Source: Streptomyces sp. Je 1-332 (lineage in GTDB: Bacteria > Actinomycetota > Actinomycetes > Streptomycetales > Streptomycetaceae). Taken from it: a stretch of 64,000 bases of DNA. Location: positions 310,001 through 374,000 of the forward strand of contig NZ_CP160402.1 of assembly GCF_040730185.1 (NCBI RefSeq), read 5' to 3'. The position numbers were made by a program, and so were the translations under genes. The notes beneath the pieces are model-generated. The model was not told where the DNA came from. It searched no databases and saw only the letters and a program-made list of their open reading frames with translations. Below, one piece after another: positions 17,334 to 25,761 of the stretch (its first letter is position 1; the number at the start of each line of letters is the position of its first letter).

Positions 17334-18392
17334 ATGTCCGCCAACAGGATTCAGCACAAGGTGAATCACGTCGCGCTGGTAGTGGACTGTTCGGGTTCCA
17401 TGCGTCCGCATCAGAGTCAACTCATCCGCGTCGTGGACGAGTTCGTGGCGGGTTTGAAGGCCGAGTCGGACAGCCTCGGTCATGAAACCCGGATCAGCCT
17501 CTATTCCTTCGACCACAGGGTGGAGAACCTCGTCTGGGACATGGACGTGAAGCATCTCCCTTCCATGCGAGGGCTCTACCAAGTCAACAACGGAGCCACG
17601 GCCCTCATCGAAGCTTCGCTGAAATCCCTGGACGACCTGGGACACATCTGGGAGGAGTACGGCGAGCACAGCTTCCTGCAGATCGTGGTGACGGACGGCG
17701 AGGAGAACGCCTCCGGCGGTGACAGACGACACGACGGCGACATGGCGATCCTCGGCCCCTGGCTCGACAGGATCGCGGCGAAGATGGGCGGGCTCCCCGG
17801 CCACTGGACCTCCGCCATCCTGGTGCCGAACTCCCTGGCCAAGCGCACAGCGCAGAACTACGGCTTCCCGGCAGGGAACATAGCCATCTGGGACGCGGAC
17901 TCGCAGGAGGGTGTCGAGGAGGCCATCGGCACCGTGCGCGCCGCCGCCACCAGCTTCCTCCGCGCCCGGGAGAAGGGCGTACGCGGCACGAAGAACCTGT
18001 TCGCCGTCGGCCAGGACATATCGATCGACGAGGTGCGGGCGAATCTCGAACCGATTCCGGCCGACAGGTACCGCCTCCTGAAGGTCGACAAGGAAGTCGA
18101 GATCCGCCCCTTCGTCGATTCGCATCCCGGTGTGGCATACGAACGCGGCGCCTGTTACTACCAGTTGGGCGCGCGGGCGCAGGTGCAGCCCAACAAGGAA
18201 GTCATAGTGGTCGAGAAGGACACCGACCGCGCTTATACGGGCGACGCGGCGCGCAGCCTTCTGTTCGGTTCGGGCATTCAAGGGACCGTCTCGGTGAAGG
18301 CGGGGAACAATCCCAAGCTGGAGGTCTATGTACAGAGTCGTTCGGTGAACAGGAAACTCAAGCCGAAGACACGTCTGCTCATCATGCTCTGA
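17334..18392 (+). CDS. von Willebrand factor A domain protein
   Basis: The 352-residue cytoplasmic protein has a vWA domain with MIDAS motif DCSGSM (D18, S20, S22) and a later VTDGEEN (about 121-127) that supplies the last metal-binding acid. The C-terminal 140 residues (from about GTKNLFAVGQDISIDEVRAN) form a beta-rich domain I cannot assign. Start ATG 17334 has AAGGAG upstream. There is no signal peptide or membrane anchor. No AAA+ partner, kinase or PP2C gene is adjacent, so it is not in a recognisable vWA-MoxR system. Third-position GC looks lower than in neighbours, which may point to transfer. Confidence 0.82.
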   Translation: MSANRIQHKVNHVALVVDCSGSMRPHQSQLIRVVDEFVAGLKAESDSLGHETRISLYSFDHRVENLVWDMDVKHLPSMRGLYQVNNGATALIEASLKSLDDLGHIWEEYGEHSFLQIVVTDGEENASGGDRRHDGDMAILGPWLDRIAAKMGGLPGHWTSAILVPNSLAKRTAQNYGFPAGNIAIWDADSQEGVEEAIGTVRAAATSFLRAREKGVRGTKNLFAVGQDISIDEVRANLEPIPADRYRLLKVDKEVEIRPFVDSHPGVAYERGACYYQLGARAQVQPNKEVIVVEKDTDRAYTGDAARSLLFGSGIQGTVSVKAGNNPKLEVYVQSRSVNRKLKPKTRLLIML

Positions 18393-18424
18393 AATGCCCC
18401 GGCGGCGGCGCCGGGTGGGTCGAC

Positions 18425-18464
18425 GGGTCAGCGGGTCAGCGGGTCAGCGGGTCAGCGGGTCAGC
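18425..18464. repeat. (GGGTCAGC)5 tandem repeat over the MBL gene stop codon
   Basis: Five exact 8-base units run through the stop codon (18460-18462) of the minus-strand metallo-hydrolase. The repeat fills the gap between this gene and the convergent vWA gene. Confidence 0.9.
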
Positions 18465-19263
18465 GGGTGATGAACGGCTCGGTCAGGTGTGGGGTCGCGA
18501 GGTGCAGGGTGTCGGCGGCCCCGTCGTGGAGCACCCGTTCCCTTGACGCCCGTGCCTGCTCGGGGTCCATCTCGTGGGCGTAGGCGAGTTTGGGGTGCAG
18601 GAGCTGGATCGCGTGCACGAGCAGGTCTCCAGTGACGGCGACCTGCTCGCGCCCGGACGCGATGAGCACACTCTGATGCCCTGGCGTGTGACCGGGCGTG
18701 GCGAACGCGCGCTCGCCGCCGCGCAACGGGGTGTCGCCGTCGAGCAGCCGTAGCTGATCGGTCTTCCGGAGCGGGTCGATCACAGTGGACCGCAGCTGCG
18801 GGTTGACCTCTTCGATCGCATCGAACTCGGCTTGCTGCAACAGGTATTCGGCGTTCGGGAAGAACGGCCGCGCCTGCTCGCCGCCGACGACGGCCCAGCC
18901 CACGTGGTCGGTGTGGAGGTGCGTGAGCACCACGGTGTCCACGTCGGATGGTTCGATGCCCGCGGAGGCCAGCGAGGCCGGGAGGGCTCCGGGCACAGGC
19001 GCCCACGAGGCAGCCGGGCCGTCGGCCGGACCGATCCCCGCGTCGATCAGGGTCACACCCCGATCGCTGCGGATCGCGAACGCGCGGAACTGGAGCCGCC
19101 AGCGCCCTTCGGCGTCGAGCGCGCCGGGATCGAACCGGTCGGCCGCCGACCACTGCTCGGTGGTGGCGCCGGGGAACGCCTCCGCCCTGGGGGAGAAGAA
19201 GGGGCCTGCGCCGTCGGCGAGCGCGATGACGGTGTACGGGCCTACCTGAAGGGAAGGGGACAT
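18460..19263 (-). CDS. MBL-fold metallo-hydrolase
   Basis: The 267-residue protein has the beta-lactamase-fold zinc motif THLHTDH (H115, H117, D119, H120). Later metal ligands are visible in TPGHTPGH and in VTGDLLVH. The motif set matches lactonase/hydroxyacylglutathione-like members (MBL group including N-acyl homoserine lactonases), but the substrate cannot be told. No signal peptide is present. It stands alone, converging on the vWA gene through a tandem repeat that overlaps its stop codon. Confidence 0.9.
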   Translation of the reverse strand: MSPSLQVGPYTVIALADGAGPFFSPRAEAFPGATTEQWSAADRFDPGALDAEGRWRLQFRAFAIRSDRGVTLIDAGIGPADGPAASWAPVPGALPASLASAGIEPSDVDTVVLTHLHTDHVGWAVVGGEQARPFFPNAEYLLQQAEFDAIEEVNPQLRSTVIDPLRKTDQLRLLDGDTPLRGGERAFATPGHTPGHQSVLIASGREQVAVTGDLLVHAIQLLHPKLAYAHEMDPEQARASRERVLHDGAADTLHLATPHLTEPFITR

Positions 19264-19379
19264 CCCGCAGATGATGCCACCGGCGGCCGAGCCACGACCG
19301 GGCGGGCGAACCGCGTGATCCGGCAGCCGGCCGACGCCGGGCCAATCCCTGGGCTCCGTGCGTCAGTTGAGCCTCGGCT

Positions 19380-20636
19380 TCACTTGAATCTCCGTCTCAC
19401 CGCGTCCTTGACGCCGTAGGCCACCCCGATCAATGAGCCTCGGCTCTGGTGCGCGACGGCTTTCATCGCCCCGCCCGTGCCACGCCGGTTCGCGAGTCGG
19501 GCGCAGGCATCGGCGAAGCGGTCCGCGATGAGAGCCGGTTCGTACCGCGCCGAGGAAAGGCGAGCCGCGTCGGCCATCCGTCGACGGAGCTCATCACTGT
19601 TGATGAGCTCCAGGAGGTTCTGGGCGAGGACCTCTTCATCACCCATGGGCACGAGACGCCCGTCAACGCCATCGGAGATGATCTCTCTCGGTCCCAGGGG
19701 GCAGTCGGTGGACACAACGGGTACACCGCACCGCATCGCTTCAACGATCGTCATGCCGAAGGACTCATGGTCCGAAGCGCTCGCGGCGAGGCCCGCCTTG
19801 AGCCACTCGGTTTCCAGGGGCGAAACAGCGCCCATGAGGAAGGCATGCTTTTCCAGGCCCAATTCCTCGATGAGCCGCTGGAGTTGCGTTCCGTGGCCGC
19901 CACCGATTCCTGGGCCGAAGATACGCAGGACCCAGTCGGGGCGGTCGGCACGGACTCTGTCGAATGCTCGGATGAGGAGGTCGTAGCGTTTGGTGGGTAC
20001 GAGTCTCCCGGCAGCGACGACTGCTTTGTCCCGGATATCCGGCGGGGCGCTCAGTGGCGCCGGAACAGGGTTGGGGAATGCTTCGATTCGCACGCCCGGA
20101 AGTGTCATCCGCCGGCGATAGACATCCGCGTCGGCTGCGGTCGTGGTCGTCAGCATGTCAAGGCGTGGGTAGAGCCGACGCAATGCCCGCCGCAGCGGTC
20201 GCGGGTGGTTGTGGAATGTCAGGTGCTCTTGACCCACGCGCAGCGGCCCGCGCCTGGCCTGCAGACAGATATGGGTGTTCAGCCCCGGTCGGGTGCCCAC
20301 GACGACGTCGCTCGTCAGCGTGCTCAGGTGATGAGCGATCCGCTGGTCGGTCAGCGCGCTGTAGTGCGGGTACTGCGTCTCGCTCCGGGGGAAGACAGCA
20401 GCGGGCTTGCGAGCCTCGGGCAGGTCCCCCTCGTATCCCGGGGTCCCCTGCCTCAGATCGACGAGGTGCCGAATGCGGATCTGAGGATGCAGCGGGAAAA
20501 CGGGCGAATCCCTGTGCCGATAGACCGAGACGATCTCCACATCATGCTGCTCGACAAGCGCGTTGGCGAGATTGATGGTGGTGCGGATCGTGCCACCGAA
20601 ACCGTAGGAATTGTGGATGAGAAATGAGATGTGCAA
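19380..20636 (-). CDS. GT4-type glycosyltransferase
   Basis: The 418-residue protein is a retaining GT-B glycosyltransferase of family 4. The N-terminus (HISFLIHNSYGFGGTIRTT) and the C-terminal donor site with DHESFGMTIVEAMRCGVPVVS, carrying the E-x7-E motif, are both clear. I start it at TTG 20636, with GGGAG about 11 bases upstream; the frame continues upstream but loses homology character. Such enzymes build exopolysaccharide, teichoic-acid-like or glycolipid sugars on the cytoplasmic side. It is divergent from a membrane acyltransferase, which could modify the same glycan. Base composition is lower in GC than neighbours. Confidence 0.88.
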   Translation of the reverse strand: MHISFLIHNSYGFGGTIRTTINLANALVEQHDVEIVSVYRHRDSPVFPLHPQIRIRHLVDLRQGTPGYEGDLPEARKPAAVFPRSETQYPHYSALTDQRIAHHLSTLTSDVVVGTRPGLNTHICLQARRGPLRVGQEHLTFHNHPRPLRRALRRLYPRLDMLTTTTAADADVYRRRMTLPGVRIEAFPNPVPAPLSAPPDIRDKAVVAAGRLVPTKRYDLLIRAFDRVRADRPDWVLRIFGPGIGGGHGTQLQRLIEELGLEKHAFLMGAVSPLETEWLKAGLAASASDHESFGMTIVEAMRCGVPVVSTDCPLGPREIISDGVDGRLVPMGDEEVLAQNLLELINSDELRRRMADAARLSSARYEPALIADRFADACARLANRRGTGGAMKAVAHQSRGSLIGVAYGVKDAVRRRFK

Positions 20637-20852
20637 GGTGCCGTAGCTCCCGTAGCCGCACTCCGTAGGAGTCGCCAAGGCCCCAGCACAACAGACAATT
20701 GCGGAAATGGGGCCACTCGTCATGCCAACGACAGGACCGACCGAAGGTTGCGAGCCGTAGGGCCCCCTCGGATGAGTGAAATTATCCGGCAATATGGAGG
20801 GGCTCGTCCGCATGAACCACATCGGCCGCTCACGCAGTGCTGTCGTCCCTTC

Positions 20853-22022
20853 ATGCGCAGCAGCAACCGGCAGTACCTCGTGTCCGTGGACCACTTGCGT
20901 GCCTACGCTGCCGTGCTGGTGCTCCTCTGCCACGGTACGCACATGATCTCCCCGTTTCTCAGGGAGATCCCGAACAGCGACTCGCACGGCTGGCTGTATT
21001 CGGAGAACCCCCTGGCCACCCTGGTCATTGAAGGCCATTCCGGGGTGGCTCTCTTCATGGTTCTCTCCGGATTCATCTTCACCATCGGCACGCTGGGCAA
21101 AGACGTCCACTACGGCCGGTTCCTGGGCAACCGCGTGCTGCGGATCTTCCCGCTCTACATCGCCTTGATCATCCTGGGCATCGGCGCACACAAGCAGGGC
21201 GCGGGCCTGCTGCCGGTTCTCCAGTCCCTGATCGGTCTGGGAAATCTGCCCGGGTCCCTGAACCTGGGGGCCGTGTCGAGCATGTGGTGGGCCATCGCGG
21301 TCGAGTTGCAGTTCTATCTGCTGTTCCCGCTGTTCAGCAGGCTTCTCACCAAGCGCGGCCCGGTGGCTCTGTGCAAGCTCCTGGCCGCCGTTGCCGTGCT
21401 CCGGGCCCTGGTGTGGGCCTCGGCCGCCGGCAGCATCAGCGTGAACTCGATGCTCTACTACAGCCTCGCGGGCAGGATCGACCAGTTCCTGCTGGGCATG
21501 GTGGCCGCCTGGTTCTTCGTGCACCACCGGGAACGGTTCCGGGGATTGCTGAAGGTCGGCGTCGCGACAGCCCTGGCCGTGGGCGCCATCTGGGCGTTCA
21601 ACCAATCCCATGCCTTCCACGAACGGCACGCCACACGCCTGCTCTGGGTCGACGTCGAGGGGGCTCTGTGGGCCCTGGTGGTGCTGGCCTATGTGGCCAC
21701 GGTCTCCTCGACGGGGATCGTGTCGAGAGGCATCGCCAAGGTCGGCGAGATGAGCTTCTCCGTCTATCTGCTCCACTACATGGTCGTCACCGCGATCATC
21801 TCCCGCCGCTGGTGGTTCGAGCTGACCGGACGGCCGGTGGTGGATGCCTTCCTCACCGCGGCGGCGGCAGTTCTGCCCCTCACCTTGGCGGCGGCCGTGG
21901 TCACGTTCAACGGCATCGAACGACCGTTCCTCCGATGGCGCCGCGCCTACCTCCTCACAGCCCCACCCGAGCCCACCGCACTCCCCCCTGCTCCCAAGGC
22001 CGCGGTCGTCTCGCCGAGATAG
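20853..22022 (+). CDS. Acyltransferase 3 family membrane protein
   Basis: The protein (389 residues from ATG 20853; ATG 20772 is an upstream alternative) is a multi-spanning O-acyltransferase of the OafA type. It begins with the family pattern LVSVDHLRAYAAVLVLLCHG containing the catalytic His region, then GVALFMVLSGFIFTI, and RFLGNRVLRIFPLY. About ten hydrophobic segments follow. It probably adds acyl groups to sugars at the outer membrane face. Head-to-head placement with the GT4 gene and the AT-richer promoter region between them suggest a two-gene surface-glycan module gained together. Confidence 0.87.
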   Translation: MRSSNRQYLVSVDHLRAYAAVLVLLCHGTHMISPFLREIPNSDSHGWLYSENPLATLVIEGHSGVALFMVLSGFIFTIGTLGKDVHYGRFLGNRVLRIFPLYIALIILGIGAHKQGAGLLPVLQSLIGLGNLPGSLNLGAVSSMWWAIAVELQFYLLFPLFSRLLTKRGPVALCKLLAAVAVLRALVWASAAGSISVNSMLYYSLAGRIDQFLLGMVAAWFFVHHRERFRGLLKVGVATALAVGAIWAFNQSHAFHERHATRLLWVDVEGALWALVVLAYVATVSSTGIVSRGIAKVGEMSFSVYLLHYMVVTAIISRRWWFELTGRPVVDAFLTAAAAVLPLTLAAAVVTFNGIERPFLRWRRAYLLTAPPEPTALPPAPKAAVVSPR

Positions 22023-22129
22023 CCGCAGGACCAGGACCGTTCTCCCGTGGGAATTGACCATTCCCATCCCGCGATGTGGCGTGGATCACGGCAGCAGACT
22101 GTCACGGTTCGTCGGATCGAGGTGTCTCG

Positions 22130-23071
22130 ATGGGCGTCCGAAGAGAGGAGCCGGGTGTGGTCGCGCCACTCAACGCTGAAGACGTCTTCACCGAGCACCG
22201 TCCGCTGCTGTTCACCATCGCCTACGAGATGCTGGGCAGCGCCGCCGACGCCGAGGACGTGCTGCAGGAGAGTTACCTGCGATGGAGCCGAGTCGACCGG
22301 ACGTCAGTCGAACATCCGCGCGCCTACCTGGTCCGCGTCGTGACCCGGCAGGCTCTCAATCACCTCCGCGCGGTCAAGGCACGGCGCGAGGACTACGTCG
22401 GCCCGTGGCTGCCCGAACCGATCCGCACCGCGCCCGAGGTGAACGACGACGCGGTCCTGGCCGAGTCCGTGTCGATGGCCATGATGCTCGTCCTGGAGAC
22501 GCTCAACCCGACCGAGCGCGCGGTGTTCGTGCTGCACGACGTGTTCGGCTACACCCACGGCGAGATCGCGGCCTCGGTCGGCAGGACCGAGGTCACCGTC
22601 CGGCAGATCGCCCACCGCGCGCGCAAGCACGTCCACGCACGCCGCCGCCGCTTCGAGCCCGACTCCGATGCCACGCGAGCCGTCGTCCGGCGGTTCCTGC
22701 TCGCCGCGACCACCGGTGAGATCCAGGGTCTGATGGACCTGCTGGCGCCCGATGTCGTGGAGATCTCCGACGGAGGCGGGAAGGCGTCCGCCGCCCGTCG
22801 CCCCGTCACCGGCCGCGACGAAGTCGTCCGCTTCACCCTCGGCGTGGCGCGCACCAGCATCACCCCGGCGACCCGCATCGAGCACGCCGTTTACAACAGC
22901 ATGCCCGCGGCGCTCTGCGTCACCGACGGCGAACTGGGCTGGCTGCTCGCGTTCGAGATCCACGACGGACGGATCACCGGCCTCTACGCCATGCGCAACC
23001 CCGACAAGCTGCACCGCGCCCGGACGGTGCGCCCACTCGACCGAGGAGAACACCAGCCGTGGAAACCATGA
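22130..23071 (+). CDS. ECF41-family RNA polymerase sigma factor
   Basis: The protein has sigma-70 regions 2 and 4 (EHRPLLFTIAYEMLGSAADA, and FVLHDVFGYTHGEIAASVGR) and a C-terminal SnoaL-like domain, the ECF41 layout. The subgroup's three signature motifs are all visible: WLPEP in the linker, DGGGK, and NPDKL near the C-terminus. ECF41 factors use this C-terminal domain, not an anti-sigma factor, to control activity. Two starts have good ribosome sites: ATG 22130 (GAGGTG 5 bases away) and GTG 22157 (GAGGAG 6 bases away). It overlaps the SRPBCC gene by 13 bases, so both are translated together. Confidence 0.9.
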   Translation: MGVRREEPGVVAPLNAEDVFTEHRPLLFTIAYEMLGSAADAEDVLQESYLRWSRVDRTSVEHPRAYLVRVVTRQALNHLRAVKARREDYVGPWLPEPIRTAPEVNDDAVLAESVSMAMMLVLETLNPTERAVFVLHDVFGYTHGEIAASVGRTEVTVRQIAHRARKHVHARRRRFEPDSDATRAVVRRFLLAATTGEIQGLMDLLAPDVVEISDGGGKASAARRPVTGRDEVVRFTLGVARTSITPATRIEHAVYNSMPAALCVTDGELGWLLAFEIHDGRITGLYAMRNPDKLHRARTVRPLDRGEHQPWKP

Positions 23072-23499
23072 CCGTCGAGCGCACCATCCACGCCCCGATC
23101 GACGACGTATTCGCCTGGCTCACCACGACGACCAACTACACGCGCTCGCCCCTTGTCCTGCGCTGCCGCCTCACCCGCCACGGTGAGACCGCGCCCTACG
23201 GGGTCGGCGCTGTCCGCAGTCACCTCTGGCTGATCGGATGGCTGCGCGAACGCATCACCCACTACGACCCGCCCTATGCCACGGAGTACGTCGTCGACCG
23301 CAGCGTCCCGCCGTCCCGGCACGAACTCGGGCGCATGACGTTCACCGAGACCGAGGGCGGCACTCTGGTCAACTGGACCACGCGCGCCGAAATGCGGGCC
23401 CCGCTCGTCGGCGGCTTCCTCACACGGCACCTCGTACGACCGATGATCACCCGTAGCTTCGGGAGCATCCTCGACGCCGCCGACACCGCCCTGAGATGA
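23059..23499 (+). CDS. SRPBCC (START-like) family protein
   Basis: The 146-residue protein has the helix-grip fold of the polyketide cyclase/SRPBCC superfamily (TVERTIHAPIDDVFAWLT, then RMTFTETEGGTLVNWTTRAE). Such proteins bind hydrophobic ligands. It overlaps the ECF41 gene by 13 bases and must belong to the same operon. ECF41 factors are usually paired with carboxymuconolactone decarboxylase, oxidoreductase or epimerase genes, so this would be an unusual partner and possible target or sensor. The ligand is unknown. Confidence 0.83.
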   Translation: METMTVERTIHAPIDDVFAWLTTTTNYTRSPLVLRCRLTRHGETAPYGVGAVRSHLWLIGWLRERITHYDPPYATEYVVDRSVPPSRHELGRMTFTETEGGTLVNWTTRAEMRAPLVGGFLTRHLVRPMITRSFGSILDAADTALR

Positions 23500-23545
23500 G
23501 GGGCCGCCGGCTGTCGAGCGACGGGGATGCGGTACGAAGTCTTCT

Positions 23546-24178
23546 GTGAACGAACAGAACCGGCCCGCGACCGTTCGCGTCTTCATCGCTCTGGCCCCGC
23601 CCGACGAAGCGAAGCAGGAACTGGAGCGAGCGCTCGACCCTGCCTACCAGGCACATCCACGGATGCGGTGGAACCGCGTCGAGGACTGGCACATCACTCT
23701 GGCGTTCCTCGGCGAGGTCCCGGTCTCGGTGATTCCGGTGCTGCGTACACCGCTCGCGCGCCTCGCGGCCGACCGCGAGCCCTTGACCCTGACACTGAGC
23801 GGTGGCGGGCATTTCGACGAGCGTGTGCTGTGGAGCGGGATCGACGGCGACCTCGAAGAGCTGCATCTGCTCGCCACCGAGGTGCGTGCCGTGACCGACG
23901 CGTGCGGAGTCCCTCATGCCGGCCGGCCGTTTCGCCCGCATCTGACGCTGGCCCGCGCCCGCAGGGACACCCCGTCGTGCGCGGTGGAAGCCGCTGCCGG
24001 ACTGGCCGGATTCACCGGTCGGCCCTGGCAGGCCGAGCGTCTGCACCTGGTCGCCAGCAACGTCGGCCGCGGCCCGGGGCCCATTCACTACGGCGATGTC
24101 GGAGCCTGGAGTTTCGATGGTGGTTCCGCCGCCGATCGGCGCTCCGCCCGCTCGTCAGGTCCGCGTGCTCAGTCCTGA
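23546..24178 (+). CDS. thpR: RNA 2',3'-cyclic phosphodiesterase
   Basis: The 210-residue enzyme is a 2H phosphoesterase that opens 2',3'-cyclic phosphates at RNA ends. Both catalytic H-x-T motifs are present: WHITLAFLG (about residue 50) and HLTLARARR (about 132). The N-terminal VRVFIALAPPDEAK is typical of ThpR. Start is GTG 23546. It lies 46 bases after the SRPBCC gene. Its last codons run into a 17-bp tandem repeat, and a strong hairpin follows at 24240. A second, more distant 2H protein is encoded at 58183. Confidence 0.87.
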   Translation: MNEQNRPATVRVFIALAPPDEAKQELERALDPAYQAHPRMRWNRVEDWHITLAFLGEVPVSVIPVLRTPLARLAADREPLTLTLSGGGHFDERVLWSGIDGDLEELHLLATEVRAVTDACGVPHAGRPFRPHLTLARARRDTPSCAVEAAAGLAGFTGRPWQAERLHLVASNVGRGPGPIHYGDVGAWSFDGGSAADRRSARSSGPRAQS

Positions 24179-24232
24179 CAGGTGCTCAGTCCTGACAGGT
24201 GCTCAGTCCTGACAGGTGCTCACTCCCGACAG
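24165..24232. repeat. 17-bp tandem repeat, four units, over the thpR stop
   Basis: Units of GTGCTCAGTCCTGACAG occur three times exactly and once with two changes. The first unit contains the thpR stop codon (24176-24178). Confidence 0.9.
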
Positions 24233-24239
24233 CCGAGTG

Positions 24240-24266
24240 CCCCGCCCCTGCATCACGGGGGCGGGG
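24240..24266. terminator. Strong hairpin terminator
   Basis: CCCCGCCCC and GGGGCGGGG form a perfect 9-bp stem with a 9-base loop. It lies between the convergent thpR and MT0933-like genes and can serve both. No U-tract follows, as is common in Streptomyces. Confidence 0.75.
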
Positions 24267-24339
24267 CGGCAGCGCCGCAGCCACACAGCGCGGATAGAAG
24301 AGTCCAGGCTAGCGGCGGGCACTGACAAACGTCGGCCGG

Positions 24340-24528
24340 TTACTGCTGCGGGGGACGGTCCTGGTCCCTGCCGAACTGGTCCCTGAGCTTGTCCTGGCCG
24401 GTGTCGACCTGGCTCGAGTACTTGCCCTGGGTCTTGTCGTCGACGAAGTCACCCGCCTTGTCGATGCCCTGTCCGGCCTTGTCCTCGTGCCCCTTGAGCA
24501 TCTGCTTGAGCTTGTCCATGACTGACAT
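24340..24528 (-). CDS. MT0933/Rv0909-like small antitoxin-family protein
   Basis: The 62-residue charged protein reads MSVMDKLKQMLKGHEDKAGQ and continues with an IDKAGDFVDDKTQGKY core. This is the pattern of the MT0933 antitoxin family (mycobacterial Rv0909), which overlaps in look with CsbD-type stress proteins. In Mycobacterium the partner toxin Rv0910 is an SRPBCC protein encoded next door. Here no toxin is adjacent; the nearest SRPBCC gene is at 23059, on the other strand in an ECF41 operon. In Streptomyces these proteins often occur alone, so a toxin-antitoxin role is doubtful. Confidence 0.78.
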   Translation of the reverse strand: MSVMDKLKQMLKGHEDKAGQGIDKAGDFVDDKTQGKYSSQVDTGQDKLRDQFGRDQDRPPQQ

Positions 24529-24659
24529 GGGCAGCCGCCTCTCTGTGTCGCCCCCACACCCACCAGGCTCACACCGCGGGGCGTGATCCGCATCCGGTGG
24601 CCCCGAACACCCCCTCTGCCTGCGACAACGTGGTCGGCGCTGTCTGTCGCCGTCGCGCG

Positions 24660-25700
24660 CTAGGCCGACTCCCGCACCACGAGTTCCGGCTCGAAGATCA
24701 CCGAGGTGGGGTCGGTCCGTACGCCCTCGATCTGTTCCTGCAACAGCCGGGCCATCTCCGCGCCCATCTCCTCGACGGGCTGCCGCACCGTCGTCAGCGG
24801 GGGCACGCAGGTGACCGCCACGCTCGAGTCGTCGAAGCCGACCACCGCCACGTCCCGCGGAGCCTGCTTGCCCGCTTCCCTCAGGACCTGGCACGCGCCT
24901 TGTGCCATCAGGTCGTTGGCCGCGAAGACCCCGTCGATGTCCGGGTGCTCGGCCAGCAGCCCGCGCATCGCCCTCGCTCCGCTCTCGAGGGTGAACCCGC
25001 CCTCGGCCACGGGAATGTAGGGCTGTCCGCCCCGCTCCATGCCGTCCTGGAACCCGGCGAGCCGTTCGCGCCCCGCCGGGATGTCCAGCGGTCCGGAGAT
25101 GGTCGCCACCCGTCGGCAGCCACGGGACAGGAGATGCTCGGCGGCCAGCCTCGCTCCGTCCCGGTGCGCGAAGTCCACGTACGTGACGCGGGCGCGAAGG
25201 GAGGGGCGTGCGAAGAACACGGCGGGCGCCCCGGCTTCGGCGAGCAGCTCCGGCAGCGGGTCCTGGGCGTGGGTCGAGACGACCAGGGCCCCGTCCGCGT
25301 TGCCCTGGCGCAGGTAGGTCAGGACCTGCTGCCGGGATTCCTCCGTCTCCGCGAACATCAGCACCGGATGCATGGCACGCGGGCGCAGGAACCCCACCAC
25401 TCCGCTGACGGCGCGACCGAAGAAGGGGTCCGCGAACACCCGCGCGGCGAACGCGTTCTGTGCCGTGTCGGTCTGGTCCCCGGCGCCCGACACGACCAGG
25501 GCAACGGTGCCCGCGCGCTGGGTCACCAAGGAGCGCGCCGCGCGGTTGGGCGCGTAGCCCGTACGCTCGATGGCCGCTCGCACCACGTCCTGGATGGCGG
25601 GGGCGACGTTGCGCACGCCGTTGACCACCCGGGAGACGGTGGCACGGGAGACCCCCGCTTCGCGCGCCACGTCCTCGAGCGTCGGCATCTGTCTGTCCAT
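24660..25700 (-). CDS. LacI-family transcriptional regulator
   Basis: The 346-residue repressor has an N-terminal LacI helix-turn-helix (TLEDVAREAGVSRATVSRVV) and hinge helix (PNRAARSLVTQRAGTVALVV). A sugar-binding periplasmic-type domain follows (GVFAANDLMAQGACQVLREA, then VVGFDDSSVAVTCVPPLTTV). It is placed just downstream of the GH3 beta-glucosidase on the same strand, so it is the likely local regulator of beta-glucoside use. A 10-bp palindrome AGAGCGCTCT lies 35 bases before its start, consistent with autoregulation. The same core lies inside the 26-bp palindrome upstream of the DUF1996 gene. Confidence 0.92.
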   Translation of the reverse strand: MDRQMPTLEDVAREAGVSRATVSRVVNGVRNVAPAIQDVVRAAIERTGYAPNRAARSLVTQRAGTVALVVSGAGDQTDTAQNAFAARVFADPFFGRAVSGVVGFLRPRAMHPVLMFAETEESRQQVLTYLRQGNADGALVVSTHAQDPLPELLAEAGAPAVFFARPSLRARVTYVDFAHRDGARLAAEHLLSRGCRRVATISGPLDIPAGRERLAGFQDGMERGGQPYIPVAEGGFTLESGARAMRGLLAEHPDIDGVFAANDLMAQGACQVLREAGKQAPRDVAVVGFDDSSVAVTCVPPLTTVRQPVEEMGAEMARLLQEQIEGVRTDPTSVIFEPELVVRESA

Positions 25701-25734
25701 CCGGGAACCCTAACGCCCCGCGACCAGGCGTCAT

Positions 25735-25744
25735 AGAGCGCTCT
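25735..25744. promoter_or_regulatory. LacI-type operator core upstream of the LacI gene
   Basis: AGAGCGCTCT is a perfect 10-bp palindrome with the central CG typical of LacI-family operators. It sits in the 61-base gap between the LacI start and the GH3 stop, so it could control the regulator's own promoter. Confidence 0.6.
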
Positions 25745-25761
25745 CCCGTGCCGCCCGGCGG

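Noticed and set aside
19380..22067. 895-residue ORF fusing the GT4 frame with a long upstream stretch
   Set aside because: The upstream part is the antisense shadow of the acyltransferase gene; the glycosyltransferase begins near TTG 20636.
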